Source: Pseudaestuariivita atlantica
GTDB taxonomy: Bacteria; Pseudomonadota; Alphaproteobacteria; Rhodobacterales; Rhodobacteraceae
NCBI RefSeq assembly: GCF_001205715.1
Contig: NZ_AQQZ01000006.1
Span: 124,001-188,000, forward strand
DNA length: 64,000 bases
Direction: 5' to 3'
The notes beneath the pieces are model-generated. The model was not told the DNA's origin, searched no databases, and saw only the letters and a program-made list of their open reading frames with translations. This document shows positions 46,677 through 55,310 of the stretch, in pieces (positions within the stretch are counted from its first letter, which is position 1; each line of letters starts with the position of its first letter). The position numbers and the translations under genes were made by a program.

Positions 46677-46976
46677 TCAGCCTCCGATCATCACGGTGGG
46701 CAGGCCCAGCACGATGGTGCCGCCATGCGCCGTCATGTCGCCCATCCGCGCGGCGGGCCTGCCGCCGATCATCACGGTGCCCGAACCCTTGGTGATGCTG
46801 TCTGGCGGGCCGACGCAGACGGCGACGTCACCCACCACCGCCGCCGGGAGGTTGCCGATCAGCACGTTCGGCACCCCCGGCCCGGTCACTGGCCCGCCCA
46901 CATGCGGCACCGGCGGCACGCCGGGCGTGACCATAGGACAGGTATGCATGTCGGTGATCCGGGCGGCGGGTGGCAT
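46677..46976 (-). CDS. PAAR-domain spike tip protein (Pvc10-like)
   Basis: A 99-residue PAAR protein that caps the spike. It starts PPAARITDMHTCPM and has the repeated PAAR pattern (VLIGNLPAAVVGD, VMIGGRPAARMGD, MTAHGG), with His and Cys residues suited to zinc binding. It has no toxin extension, so it acts only as a tip. Confidence 0.94.
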   Translation of the reverse strand: MPPAARITDMHTCPMVTPGVPPVPHVGGPVTGPGVPNVLIGNLPAAVVGDVAVCVGPPDSITKGSGTVMIGGRPAARMGDMTAHGGTIVLGLPTVMIGG

Positions 46977-46995
46977 GGGATGCGGCTCCTTCGGT

Positions 46996-48786
46996 TCAGT
47001 TGATCTTGACCATGGTGGCCTTCAGCGTGGCCATCGCCCCGCCCTTCAGGTCGAGCTGTGCCGAGCCTTCGACACTCGCGCCCATGTCGCCCTTGATCCG
47101 GACGTTGCCGCCGGATGCGGCGAAGTCGCCCGAGGACGCCTTCACGTCGACGCCCGTCTTGCCGGTCAGTTTGATCTGCTGGTCGGCGACCAGTTCGATG
47201 TCCTTGGCCGATTTCAGCGTGATCCCGCTTTCAGACAGGCTGACGGTGTTGCCGTTCATGTCGGTCAGAACGAGGCTCTTGTCCTTGTCGCTGAGCGCTA
47301 TGGACTGGCCGCCCGGCGTTTCGATCGTCAGCACCTTTTCGTCGTCGTCGAAGCCGATCTTCAGCTTCTCGCGCGTGGTGATGCCTTTCTGGGCGTTGGT
47401 CTCGGTCGGCTCGAAGGCGCGGGCCGCCTTGGGCGAATGCAGCGCGCCCAGCACGATGCCACCATCGGGGTCGCCGTCGAGGTAGCCCACGACCACCTCG
47501 TCCCCCACCTCGGGCAGGAAAGTCATGCCTATGCCCTTGCCGGCATAGGGTGCCGCGAGGCGCAGCCACTGGCCGCCCGATCCGCCCTCCTGCAACGGCA
47601 GGGCGACCTTGATGCGGGCGGCGTTGTCGGGGTCCTGGTGCACTTGCAGGACCGTGCCGATCTGGAGACCGCTGATGCCGGGCCTTATCCCCGCCGACAG
47701 CGCGTCGGACGCGTCGCGGTGCGTTTCGGTGAAAAAGCGCGCGTCGAGGCCCAGCGTCACCTCGGTCGTCCAGCGCCCTTCCATCACGTCGTGCCGCACG
47801 CGGCCCATGTAGCCGTCACCGTTGAACCGCGTGCCCATGCCCTTGAGGCCAAGCAGCCTGCCCGGTTTGATGTCGGGATTGCCGGGAAAGGAGAGCGTGC
47901 CGCGATAAAGCGACAGGCGGGATTTCGTCAGCCGCGCCTCGGCCCAGTCCTTCAGGGAGGCGGCATCCGGCGTGGCATAGCTGGCCTGCTGGCACTTGGT
48001 GCTTTTCAGCACGGCGGACAGCTTGCGCCCGTCGATGTTGCCCTGCTTGTTGACCTTTGGTTCGGAGGCGGCGGCCTCGACCGGTTTCTGCGTGGCGGCG
48101 TCCCAGCCGGTGGAGGTCACCCCGCCCAACTGGTCGGTCGCATCGAGAGAGAGGTCAGCGCTGTAGAGCGTATCGCCGAATGTCACCTCGAAATCGGGGC
48201 TGTCGAACCGGGGCGGCGCGACGGTGACCTTGCCGTCGCGGACGAGGGCGATCATGCCGTTCGCCTCGGCCCGCGACAGGATGAAATCCCAGTCGCTTGT
48301 CGCCGCCTGCACCTGCTGGGGACGGGTTGTCCCGGTCGCGCTGACGGATTGGGACAGGCCGGCATCGGCGAGGATCTTGCCGATCACGTCGCTGTCCTTT
48401 GCATCGAGATAAAGCGCGGATTTGCGCGTCAGCGTCGTGATCACCGCCGGGTCGGCGCAATCCACGATCATGTGGCTCACATCGCCGGGCAGCACGCGCA
48501 GGGTCTGGCCGAGGATCACGCCCTTGAAGACCGGCGTGTTCTTGGCGTGGTAGCCCAACGCGATCTCGACCCTTTTGCCGGGCACGAAGACGCTGCCGCT
48601 GCTGATCGCGAAATCCTCGTCGCTGGGAGAGCCATCGACCACGGTGATGCGCGCGCGCGGGATGCGGTTGACGGCGTGATCGACCTCGATCCGGGCGACC
48701 TGCACGGTATCGGGGATCGTGGCCCCGTCCGTCTTGACCTGGAAGGTGACCAGGTCGGCATCCGTCATCATCACGCTTTTCGGCAT
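46996..48786 (-). CDS. VgrG-like spike/hub protein (Pvc8-like)
   Basis: 596 residues. The N-terminal two-thirds correspond to gp27-like hub domains (VDHAVNRIPRARITVVDG, YHAKNTPVFKGVILGQ); a gp5-type OB fold follows at about 365-450 (GTVLQVHQDPDNAARIKVALP, FLPEVGDEVVVGYLDGDPDG), then a beta-helix needle of short repeats to the end. No C-terminal effector domain is present. Starts one base before the stop-to-start junction with the LysM gene. Confidence 0.94.
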   Translation of the reverse strand: MPKSVMMTDADLVTFQVKTDGATIPDTVQVARIEVDHAVNRIPRARITVVDGSPSDEDFAISSGSVFVPGKRVEIALGYHAKNTPVFKGVILGQTLRVLPGDVSHMIVDCADPAVITTLTRKSALYLDAKDSDVIGKILADAGLSQSVSATGTTRPQQVQAATSDWDFILSRAEANGMIALVRDGKVTVAPPRFDSPDFEVTFGDTLYSADLSLDATDQLGGVTSTGWDAATQKPVEAAASEPKVNKQGNIDGRKLSAVLKSTKCQQASYATPDAASLKDWAEARLTKSRLSLYRGTLSFPGNPDIKPGRLLGLKGMGTRFNGDGYMGRVRHDVMEGRWTTEVTLGLDARFFTETHRDASDALSAGIRPGISGLQIGTVLQVHQDPDNAARIKVALPLQEGGSGGQWLRLAAPYAGKGIGMTFLPEVGDEVVVGYLDGDPDGGIVLGALHSPKAARAFEPTETNAQKGITTREKLKIGFDDDEKVLTIETPGGQSIALSDKDKSLVLTDMNGNTVSLSESGITLKSAKDIELVADQQIKLTGKTGVDVKASSGDFAASGGNVRIKGDMGASVEGSAQLDLKGGAMATLKATMVKIN

Positions 48787-48787
48787 C

Positions 48788-49438
48788 TCAACTCTCTGCA
48801 GGCGGGAATTTCAGGACGGCGCCGGGCACGAGGTGCACGAGGTCGTCGAGGTCGTTGGCGCGCGCCACGTGCGGGTAAAGATCGGCGCGGTCATAGACGT
48901 CATGCGTCATGCCCGGCAGCGTCCGGGCCGAGGTCACGCGTTCGGCATGGGTCAGGTCGGCGGATTTCTTGTCGCCCCGCCGCGCGATTTCCTGCGGGGT
49001 CTGGTGCTGCTTGAACGCCGCCTTCAGGCGCGCGCGCAGGGCGCGGCCGCGGGGATCGAACATCTCGTAATCCACGTCGAGGCTCGACAGCATGCATTTG
49101 AAGGTCAGCCCGCCCCAGACCAGTTTCAGGTAATGCGGGCTGTGGATCTTGCCCTGGTAGGCATAGGCGAGGTCGCGGAAATCCTTGACCGCGTCCTGCA
49201 CGTTGCGCACGCCGGGCACGACGCCGGTGCTGTCGATGACGAAGTCGAAGCTCATCGTCTGGGGCGTCTGGGTGTGGAATTTCAGGATCGTGCCCGCGGT
49301 GTCGCTGCCGATGGCGTCGCCGAATTCGGTGCTGAGGCCGTGGTGCAGGGTTTCGGGATTGATCTGCAGCGCGATCTCGCGGACGAAGCGCCGCATCTCC
49401 TTGTCGCGGAAGGCGAGGATCTTGAGCTTGCTCAGCAT
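48788..49438 (-). CDS. Tube-baseplate adaptor with LysM-like domain (Pvc7-like)
   Basis: 216 residues. The N-terminal CIS_tube domain has FHTQTPQTMSFDFVIDSTG and KLVWGGLTFKCMLSSLDVDYEMFDP; the C-terminus is LysM-like (YDRADLYPHVARANDLDDL, then VPGAVLKFPP). In eCIS and R-type particles this protein joins the spike to the inner tube. Single ATG 49438. Confidence 0.9.
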   Translation of the reverse strand: MLSKLKILAFRDKEMRRFVREIALQINPETLHHGLSTEFGDAIGSDTAGTILKFHTQTPQTMSFDFVIDSTGVVPGVRNVQDAVKDFRDLAYAYQGKIHSPHYLKLVWGGLTFKCMLSSLDVDYEMFDPRGRALRARLKAAFKQHQTPQEIARRGDKKSADLTHAERVTSARTLPGMTHDVYDRADLYPHVARANDLDDLVHLVPGAVLKFPPAES

Positions 49439-49447
49439 CCCCCGCCC

Positions 49448-49612
49448 CTAGCGCCGCGCGTCCCGCGCCTGGCTTTCGCGGATCATGCGCTCGCAGGCGC
49501 GCAGGATGTCGCGGCGCAGCTCTTCCCGCGCGTCGACGTTCGCTGCCTGCGCGTCGCCCGGCGCGTCCTCGACCTGCGACCTGATCACCATTTCCCGAAT
49601 TTCCACCGGCAT
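49448..49612 (-). CDS. DUF5908 family small protein (Pvc6 position)
   Basis: 54 residues, starting MPVEIREMVIRSQVED and ending with a basic helix (ELRRDILRACERMIRESQARD). DUF5908 proteins occur at the Pvc6 position of eCIS loci; their function is unsettled. ATG 49612 gives the conserved MPVEIRE start. It lies nine bases from the Pvc7-like gene. Confidence 0.85.
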   Translation of the reverse strand: MPVEIREMVIRSQVEDAPGDAQAANVDAREELRRDILRACERMIRESQARDARR

Positions 49613-49628
49613 GGTCTGCCTCCGTCCT

Positions 49629-50096
49629 TCACACTCCGCTGGCCGCGTCGCGGGCCAGGTTTTCATAGGCGAATTCCATCGTCTCAATCGCCACCTCGCT
49701 CGCCTTGGCATCGAAGGTGGCGACGTCCCACTTCACCGGCCATGCGCGCGAGGCGGTCCAGACCATCAGCGGGCGGCCGCGTTCGTTCAGCAGCGACACC
49801 TGGATGTTGCGCGTGTCGATCCGCCGCGACAGGGGCGCGGACAGGATCGTGTCGCACCATTTGAACAGCGACGAGGACCGCGTCACCATCCCGCGCTTGA
49901 GCACGAGGTTTTCGTGTTTCACTCTTCCGGGCAGCTTGTGGACGAACCGGTTCTCGCCGCCCTCGGCGACCTCGGCCACCTCGCGTTCGACGCCAAGGCC
50001 CGACACCTCGGAAAACCCGCCATCCACGCGACCCGACGTCCCCGCGATGCGGACCGCGAAGGAAAAGGCGACCGGGGGATGTGGGTTCGTCAGCAC
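49629..50096 (-). CDS. Inner tube protein (T4 gp19-like, Pvc5 type)
   Basis: 155 residues with the tube fold signature: FSEVSGLGVEREVAEV (about 28-43), KRGMV (about 67-71) and an SEVAIETMEFAYENL C-terminus. Probably the tube initiator ring next to the baseplate. The start is GTG 50096, four bases after the preceding stop, with a weak Shine-Dalgarno. Confidence 0.92.
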   Translation of the reverse strand: MLTNPHPPVAFSFAVRIAGTSGRVDGGFSEVSGLGVEREVAEVAEGGENRFVHKLPGRVKHENLVLKRGMVTRSSSLFKWCDTILSAPLSRRIDTRNIQVSLLNERGRPLMVWTASRAWPVKWDVATFDAKASEVAIETMEFAYENLARDAASGV

Positions 50097-50100
50097 CGGC

Positions 50101-50556
50101 CTAGCCGCCGTTCTCGATCACGATGCCTTCATGCGCGATTTCAAGCGTTTCCACGGCCACCTCGTTGCCATCGGCTTTCAGGTCGGTGCCCTGGATCTTG
50201 ACCGGGAAGGCGTTCGACAGTTTCCACACCATCGTGGGCGAGGCTTCCTGGTCGAGCAGGCTGATCGTGACCGACTTGCGCGCGATCGTGTTCATCTTGA
50301 TCTGCGAGAACCAGTCCCAGAACTTGTTGTCGTTGACGAAGATGCCCTTGCGCATCGTCACGTTCGACGACTGGATCATGCCCGGCATCTTGATCGTGCT
50401 GAACACCGGGCTGTTGCCCGCGCGGTATTCGATCACCTGCGTTTCCACGTCGAGGCCCGAGACCTCCTGGAACGAGACGCGCCCGATGTCGGAAATCTCG
50501 ACACTGAAGAAGAACTTGGGCAGCGGCCATACGTTGTCTTGCTCTTCACCGGCCAT
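50101..50556 (-). CDS. Inner tube protein (T4 gp19-like, Pvc1 type)
   Basis: 151 residues. Tube signature FFFSVEISDIGRVSFQEVSG and DVETQVIEYR (about 36-45), MRKGIFV, and NEVAVETLEIAHEG near the C-terminus. The strong Shine-Dalgarno AAGGAGA before ATG 50556 suits a major structural protein that must be made in many copies. Confidence 0.94.
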   Translation of the reverse strand: MAGEEQDNVWPLPKFFFSVEISDIGRVSFQEVSGLDVETQVIEYRAGNSPVFSTIKMPGMIQSSNVTMRKGIFVNDNKFWDWFSQIKMNTIARKSVTISLLDQEASPTMVWKLSNAFPVKIQGTDLKADGNEVAVETLEIAHEGIVIENGG

Positions 50557-50580
50557 GGGCGGTCTCCTTTATGCGCGGGG

Positions 50581-52065
50581 TCACGACGTCTGCATCTTTT
50601 GCTGGAAGGTGATGACGATGAATTCGGCGGGACGCGTCACGGCGACCCGCACCGTCACTCGCATGTACCCGTCGAGGATATCGTTGCCGGTCATGGTCGA
50701 TCCGAGCCCGACGCTGACCGAATAGGCCTCTGCCGGGGTCGCGCCCGCCAGCGCGCCGGCCTTCCACTGGTTGTTGAGGAAGTTTTCGATCATCGTCTTC
50801 ATCGCCATCCACGTACCGGCGTCGTTCGGCTGGAAGACATAGGCCTCGGCGGCGAGCTTGATCGACTGTTCGAGCATGATGAGCGTGCGGCGCACCGGCA
50901 CGTAGCGCCAGTCCTGGCTGTTGCCGTCCAGCGTGCGCGCGCCCCAGACCAGCACGCCGCGCCCGATGAAGGTGCGGATCGCGTTGATCGCCTTGCCGTC
51001 GAGCGGCACGTTCAGGTCTTCCTGCTCCTCGTGCGAGATCGACACCGACGGGGACACGACCATCTGCACGCCGGTATTGGCGGGCGCCTTGAAGACGCCG
51101 AAATTCGTGTCAGTCCGGGCATAGACGCCGGCCATCGCGCCCGAGGGCGGCAAGAGGTTCACCGCCGACAAAACACTGGCCATCAGTTCCTTGTAGGCGG
51201 CGCTGACCGCCAGAAGCGCCTGGTGCAGGCGGCGGCGGTCGAGCGGGTCGGCGGGCGGGTTGGCCAGTTCGTCGATCTTGGTCACGACGCCCGCGAGCTT
51301 GGGATCGTCGATGTCGAGGCCAGTCTGCTTCGCCAGCTGGGTCTTGAGGAAGGAAATGACGTTGGCCATGTCGCCATCGGCGATCCACGAGTAATCGACG
51401 TCCGCCGCCTCGGTCACGGTGGTATTGACCCACGGGTAATAGGCCGCGCCATAGGACATGTCGTCATTCGTGACATTGGTGCGGAACGTCTCGATCACGT
51501 CGTTGCCCGCCGCGTCGCGCCGTTTCGCGCCGCCGTGGATGTCGAGGATCGCAACGCGTTTCATGCTGGTCGCGGCCTCGGCCAGCGCGGTGTTGCTGAG
51601 CGCGTAATGGTCGGCTTCGGACATGGTGACCGCGTCCGGCACCACGATCATCGTCGGTTCCTGTTCCTTGCGCAGGATCTGCCATGCCGCGTCGTAATTG
51701 CCGGGGCCGCGTCCGGTCGTGTCGTAGGACCCGACCGACATGATGTAACAGGCGCCGCCGCCATTGCCGAAGAACAGCCGCAGCGCATCGTACATCAGGA
51801 ACCGCGACGCCGTGGCGGGCGTGGCGGTAATCTTGTCACCGTCGAAGGCGACGCCGACATCGGGCTGTTTCGGCCCGCCAAAAAGCAGCGTGTATTCCGC
51901 CAGCGAGGTGACGCGCGTCGGCTCGTTGGTCAGGTCGACCGACCCGCGCCGCGCGGTCTGGGTGAAGCCGAGGAAGACCGGCACCGCCGTCGCCACCTCG
52001 ACCACCGAGTTGGGGAAGGCGTTGATCTCGTTGATGTAGACACCCGGTGTCTTTTCCTGCGCCAT
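50581..52065 (-). CDS. Contractile tail sheath protein
   Basis: 494 residues with the sheath markers PGVYINEINAFPNSVVEV (near residue 7), VPVFLGFTQTA, ACYIMSVGSY and the C-terminal WRYVPVRRTLIMLEQSI, ending VRVAVTRPAEFIVITFQQK. This is the only sheath gene; Afp and PVC carry three. ATG 52065, preceded by GGAGAG, is preferred over an upstream TTG. Confidence 0.95.
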   Translation of the reverse strand: MAQEKTPGVYINEINAFPNSVVEVATAVPVFLGFTQTARRGSVDLTNEPTRVTSLAEYTLLFGGPKQPDVGVAFDGDKITATPATASRFLMYDALRLFFGNGGGACYIMSVGSYDTTGRGPGNYDAAWQILRKEQEPTMIVVPDAVTMSEADHYALSNTALAEAATSMKRVAILDIHGGAKRRDAAGNDVIETFRTNVTNDDMSYGAAYYPWVNTTVTEAADVDYSWIADGDMANVISFLKTQLAKQTGLDIDDPKLAGVVTKIDELANPPADPLDRRRLHQALLAVSAAYKELMASVLSAVNLLPPSGAMAGVYARTDTNFGVFKAPANTGVQMVVSPSVSISHEEQEDLNVPLDGKAINAIRTFIGRGVLVWGARTLDGNSQDWRYVPVRRTLIMLEQSIKLAAEAYVFQPNDAGTWMAMKTMIENFLNNQWKAGALAGATPAEAYSVSVGLGSTMTGNDILDGYMRVTVRVAVTRPAEFIVITFQQKMQTS

Positions 52066-52108
52066 TACGCTCTCCAATCCTTGCGTGTCATGTCAGTGGC
52101 CCGCCGCG

Positions 52109-52819
52109 TCATGCGTCGTCGTCCCGCTTGGCGGCGGCGGCTTCGATATCGGCGTGTTCCGCCGCGACGGCGGCGGCGGCATCGGCGAAATCGGATTCGG
52201 CGGTGGCTTGCGCGAGCACCAATTGCGCCTCTGCCGCCGAGACAGAGGCGTCGCGTTCGACCTTTGCCTTCGCGAACCCCGTCTCGGCCGCAGCAAGCTT
52301 GTCCGACGCGCCGGCGATCGCGCCGGGATGGGCGGTAAGCGCCTTCGCTTGCGCGGCTTCGGCCTTGGCGGCGGCGGCGGCGCGGGCGCGGGCCTCGTCT
52401 GCGGCTTTGCGCGCGGCCTCCAGCGCCTCGACGGCCTTGTCTTCGGCCTTGCGGGCGGCGGCGAGGTCGGATCGCGCGGCTTTCAACGCCTCGGTATCGG
52501 CATCCTGCGCCTTCCGCGCGGCGGCGAGCGCCGACTTTGCGTCGTCGCGGTTCGCCTCTGCCGCGGTGACCATGTCGCCCTGCCGCGTGGTGGTGATGTC
52601 GAAGGCGCGTTGCGCGGCGGCCAGTGCGAGGTCACGCGCCGCCTGCGCCTGTGCCAGCCGCAGCGCCGCCTGCGCCAGTTGTTCGGCGGTTTCACGGTCG
52701 GCCGCTTCGCGTGTGGCCTTGCGGCTTGCGGCGCGCGCCTTGGCGACCGGATCATCCGTTGGGTCTGTCGTATCGGTGGCCGCGTCGCCAGACGCAGAGC
52801 CCGTGGGAGCCTTGCCCAT
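52109..52819 (-). CDS. Ala-rich coiled-coil protein, first gene of eCIS operon
   Basis: 236 residues, almost entirely Ala/Glu/Lys/Asp-rich helix with heptad spacing, hence a long coiled coil (about residues 20-230). No homolog recognised. Its place at the head of the operon, 43 bases before the sheath, suggests a chaperone, scaffold or cargo. ATG 52819 has AGAGG at 8 bases; ATG 52846 is an alternative. Confidence 0.75.
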   Translation of the reverse strand: MGKAPTGSASGDAATDTTDPTDDPVAKARAASRKATREAADRETAEQLAQAALRLAQAQAARDLALAAAQRAFDITTTRQGDMVTAAEANRDDAKSALAAARKAQDADTEALKAARSDLAAARKAEDKAVEALEAARKAADEARARAAAAAKAEAAQAKALTAHPGAIAGASDKLAAAETGFAKAKVERDASVSAAEAQLVLAQATAESDFADAAAAVAAEHADIEAAAAKRDDDA

Positions 52820-52998
52820 ATCAATGTCCTCTCGCATCCGGGCCATCCGACCCGGCGCACAAAATGAAAATCGCGCTGCACCAAAAACGTGCGCGTCACA
52901 AAGAATTACACGTCACGGTTTCACAGGAGTCGATTCCCGTAAAGGAAAATTTGCCTGTGACATGTTCCGACAGCGCAGGATTGAATGGCAGGAAATGA

Positions 52999-53030
52999 AA
53001 ACGCGCGACGGTTGCTACCGCCGCGCGTTT
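52999..53030 (-). terminator. Strong hairpin terminator after the sugar-ABC ATPase gene
   Basis: A 9-bp outer stem (AAACGCGCG/CGCGCGTTT) enclosing a 4-bp inner stem (CGGT/ACCG) and TGCT loop, followed on the minus strand by TTTT. It ends the 56.2-53.0 kb ABC operon 20 bases past its last stop and insulates the eCIS operon. Confidence 0.85.
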
Positions 53031-53051
53031 CTCGTCGGATGTGCGCCTCGC

Positions 53052-53834
53052 TCAGGCTTCGGCGCGCACTTCGTCCAGTTCGGCGGCAAGGTCGCCAAGG
53101 TTGGCACCACCTGCCATCAGGCGGCGGATTTCGTCGCCTTCCAGCGTCTCCTTGGACCCGGCCCCGATCACCTTGCCAAGCGCGAGGAAGGTGAACCGGT
53201 CGGCCACCAGTTTCGAGTGGATCTCGTTGTGGGTGATGAAGATGATCGCGATGTCGCCGCGGTTGCGGACGCGCATCATCGTCTTCAGAACCCCCATCTG
53301 CTGTTTCTGGCCAAGCGCCGAGGTGGGCTCGTCGAGGATCAGGACCTTGGCGCCGAAATAGATCGCGCGCGCGATGGCGAGCGTCTGGCGCTGCCCGCCC
53401 GACATGGTGCCCACGGCCTGCGTCGGGTCGGAAAAGTCGATCCCGATCTTCTTCATCTCGTCATGGGCGATCTGGTTCATCTCGTCCATGCGCAGGCGGC
53501 CCAGCGACGATTTCAGTTCGCGCCCCATGAAGAAGTTGCGCGTGACCGACATCAGCTGGTTGAGCGCGAGGTCTTGGTACACCGTACCGATCCCGGCCGA
53601 GGACGCATCGCGAGGCGAGCGGAACTTGACCGGCTTGCCCTCGATGTAGATCTGGCCTTCGGTCGGCTGGTGCACGCCCGCGAGCGTCTTGATCAGCGTC
53701 GACTTGCCCGCGCCGTTGTCGCCCAGCAGCGCGTGCACCTCGCCGGGATAGACTTCGAGATCCACCCCGCCAAGCGCGGTGAACGGCCCGAACCTCTTCA
53801 CGAGGTTTTCGACCTTGAGATATGGGGTGGCCAT
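53052..53834 (-). CDS. Sugar ABC transporter ATPase (single-domain, FrcA-like)
   Basis: 260 residues: Walker A GDNGAGKST (about 37-45), signature MSGGQRQTLA, Walker B VLILDEPTSALG, switch His in FITHN. CUT2-family sugar ATPases usually have two fused domains (about 500 residues); this has one, like FrcA of the fructose system. It serves the permease upstream (54058-55224), from which a 223-base gap with a long inverted repeat separates it. Confidence 0.93.
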   Translation of the reverse strand: MATPYLKVENLVKRFGPFTALGGVDLEVYPGEVHALLGDNGAGKSTLIKTLAGVHQPTEGQIYIEGKPVKFRSPRDASSAGIGTVYQDLALNQLMSVTRNFFMGRELKSSLGRLRMDEMNQIAHDEMKKIGIDFSDPTQAVGTMSGGQRQTLAIARAIYFGAKVLILDEPTSALGQKQQMGVLKTMMRVRNRGDIAIIFITHNEIHSKLVADRFTFLALGKVIGAGSKETLEGDEIRRLMAGGANLGDLAAELDEVRAEA

Positions 53835-53892
53835 TATGCGATCCCTCCCGAACGGTTCAGATGACGAGCGGCATCAGACGTCCCGCGCAACC

Positions 53893-54036
53893 GGCGCGCA
53901 TGCGCCAAGCCCGACCTCCCCCCCGGGAGGGCTTTCTGGCGAGAACGCGCGTGGCCGAGCGACATCGATGCTTTTGGGACGACCCGTGCAAGCGGCGGAT
54001 TGGCCCACCCGAGGTCGGGCTTGGCGCATGCACGCC
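53893..54036. repeat. 26-bp inverted repeat inside sugar ABC operon
   Basis: Arms at 53893-53918 and 54011-54036 match over 26 bases with a single mismatch (core CATGCGCCAAGCCCGACCTC is perfect) and lie 92 bases apart. The repeat fills the gap between permease and ATPase genes. No gene or transposase is inside. It might be a long-range stem-loop affecting ATPase expression or a small palindromic insertion. Confidence 0.85.
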
Positions 54037-54057
54037 TTTGGCAAAGTGCCACCATCC

Positions 54058-55224
54058 TCAGATCCCCCCCGTGATGCGTTTGCGGATGCGTTCGTTGGCG
54101 AACACCGCCGCCAGCAGGATCGCGCCCAGAAACACGCGGAACCACGCGCCGTCGATTTCGGGGATGAAGAACACCGCGTTGGCCACGAGGCCCACGGTGA
54201 TCGCGCCGAACACGACGCCCAGGATCGATCCGAACCCGCCCGTCATCAGCGTCCCGCCGACCACGGCGATGGCGATGGCGAACAGTTCCATCAGGTTGCC
54301 CTTGGCCGCGTCGGACGTATTGTTCTCGAACACCTGGCAGGCGGCGAATAGCGTCGCGCAGAAGGCGGTGAACATGAACAGGCCGATCTTGACCCGGTTG
54401 ACCGGCACGCCGTTGGCGCGGGCCGCTTCCTTGTTGTCGCCGGTGGCGTAGATCCAGTTGCCCAGCTGCGTGCGGTTCATGATGAACATCGCCACCGCGG
54501 CGAGCAGGATGAACCAGAAGAAGCGCGCGTCGAACCCGTCGACCCACTGCTCGCCCCGACGGTTGAGGTTGCCGCCCAGCGTGAACCACTGGTCGGTACG
54601 CCCGTATCCCATGTCGACGAACCGTTGCCCGATCCAGAACCACGCGTCGTAGAACCAGCCAAAGACCTCGCCGCCGAAAATCCATGCGACCCAGCTGTCT
54701 TCCTTGAAATCCTCGAGGCCCGAGACCTGCGTCGACTGGTTGATCAGGCGGAACGCGACCTCGGTCACGCCGCGCAGGAAGAACAGGAAGGCCAGCGTCA
54801 CGATGAAGGACGACAATCCCGACCTGACGACGATATTGCCGATGATCCAGCCGAAGGTGAGCGTCATGACCAGCGTCGCGAGGAAGGCCGCCAGCGGCGT
54901 CGCCTCGCCCAGGCCAAAGGGCAGACCCCATTTCAGCATCAGCGCCATGGACATGCCCGCGAACCCGATCATCGACCCGATCGACAGGTCGAACTCGCCC
55001 GCGATCATCAGTGCCGCGGCACCAATGGCGATGATGCCGTATTGCGCGATGATCTGGATGTTGTTCTTCAATCCAAGCGCGTTGAATGCCTTGCCGCTCG
55101 ACGCCCATGTCAGCGCCACGATGATCACGATCATCACGATGAACGCGCCCATCTCGGGCCGGCGGATCGTGCGTTGAAGCCAGGTTTCCTGCTGTAGCCT
55201 GTCAGCTTCGCTACGGTCGCTCAT
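54058..55224 (-). CDS. Sugar ABC transporter permease (CUT2, FrcC/RbsC-like)
   Basis: 388 residues and around ten hydrophobic segments. The conserved permease block GEFDLSIGSMIGFAGM (about 76-91) and IYATGDNKEAARANGVPVNRVKI mark the BPD_transp_2 family. GGGAGGGG precedes ATG 55224. Located between its binding-protein gene and the ATPase gene. Confidence 0.94.
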   Translation of the reverse strand: MSDRSEADRLQQETWLQRTIRRPEMGAFIVMIVIIVALTWASSGKAFNALGLKNNIQIIAQYGIIAIGAAALMIAGEFDLSIGSMIGFAGMSMALMLKWGLPFGLGEATPLAAFLATLVMTLTFGWIIGNIVVRSGLSSFIVTLAFLFFLRGVTEVAFRLINQSTQVSGLEDFKEDSWVAWIFGGEVFGWFYDAWFWIGQRFVDMGYGRTDQWFTLGGNLNRRGEQWVDGFDARFFWFILLAAVAMFIMNRTQLGNWIYATGDNKEAARANGVPVNRVKIGLFMFTAFCATLFAACQVFENNTSDAAKGNLMELFAIAIAVVGGTLMTGGFGSILGVVFGAITVGLVANAVFFIPEIDGAWFRVFLGAILLAAVFANERIRKRITGGI

Positions 55225-55310
55225 GTCCCCTCCCCAGTGGTCCTGCTGTCTGCCTTAGACGAAACAGGCGGGACATTGCCCCGCCTGTCTCTTGTTCAGT
55301 TCGGCACCGC

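Noticed and set aside
46228-49014. A 928-codon open frame on the plus strand opposite the spike and PAAR genes
   Set aside because: The minus strand here holds four well-recognised eCIS genes; the open frame is a GC-rich antisense artefact.
33837-52846. Prophage or type VI secretion explanation for the contractile cluster
   Set aside because: No capsid, portal, terminase, integrase or lysis genes, and no TssB/TssC pair, TssJLM or ClpV. DUF4255, DUF5908 and the AAA+ ATPase favour eCIS.
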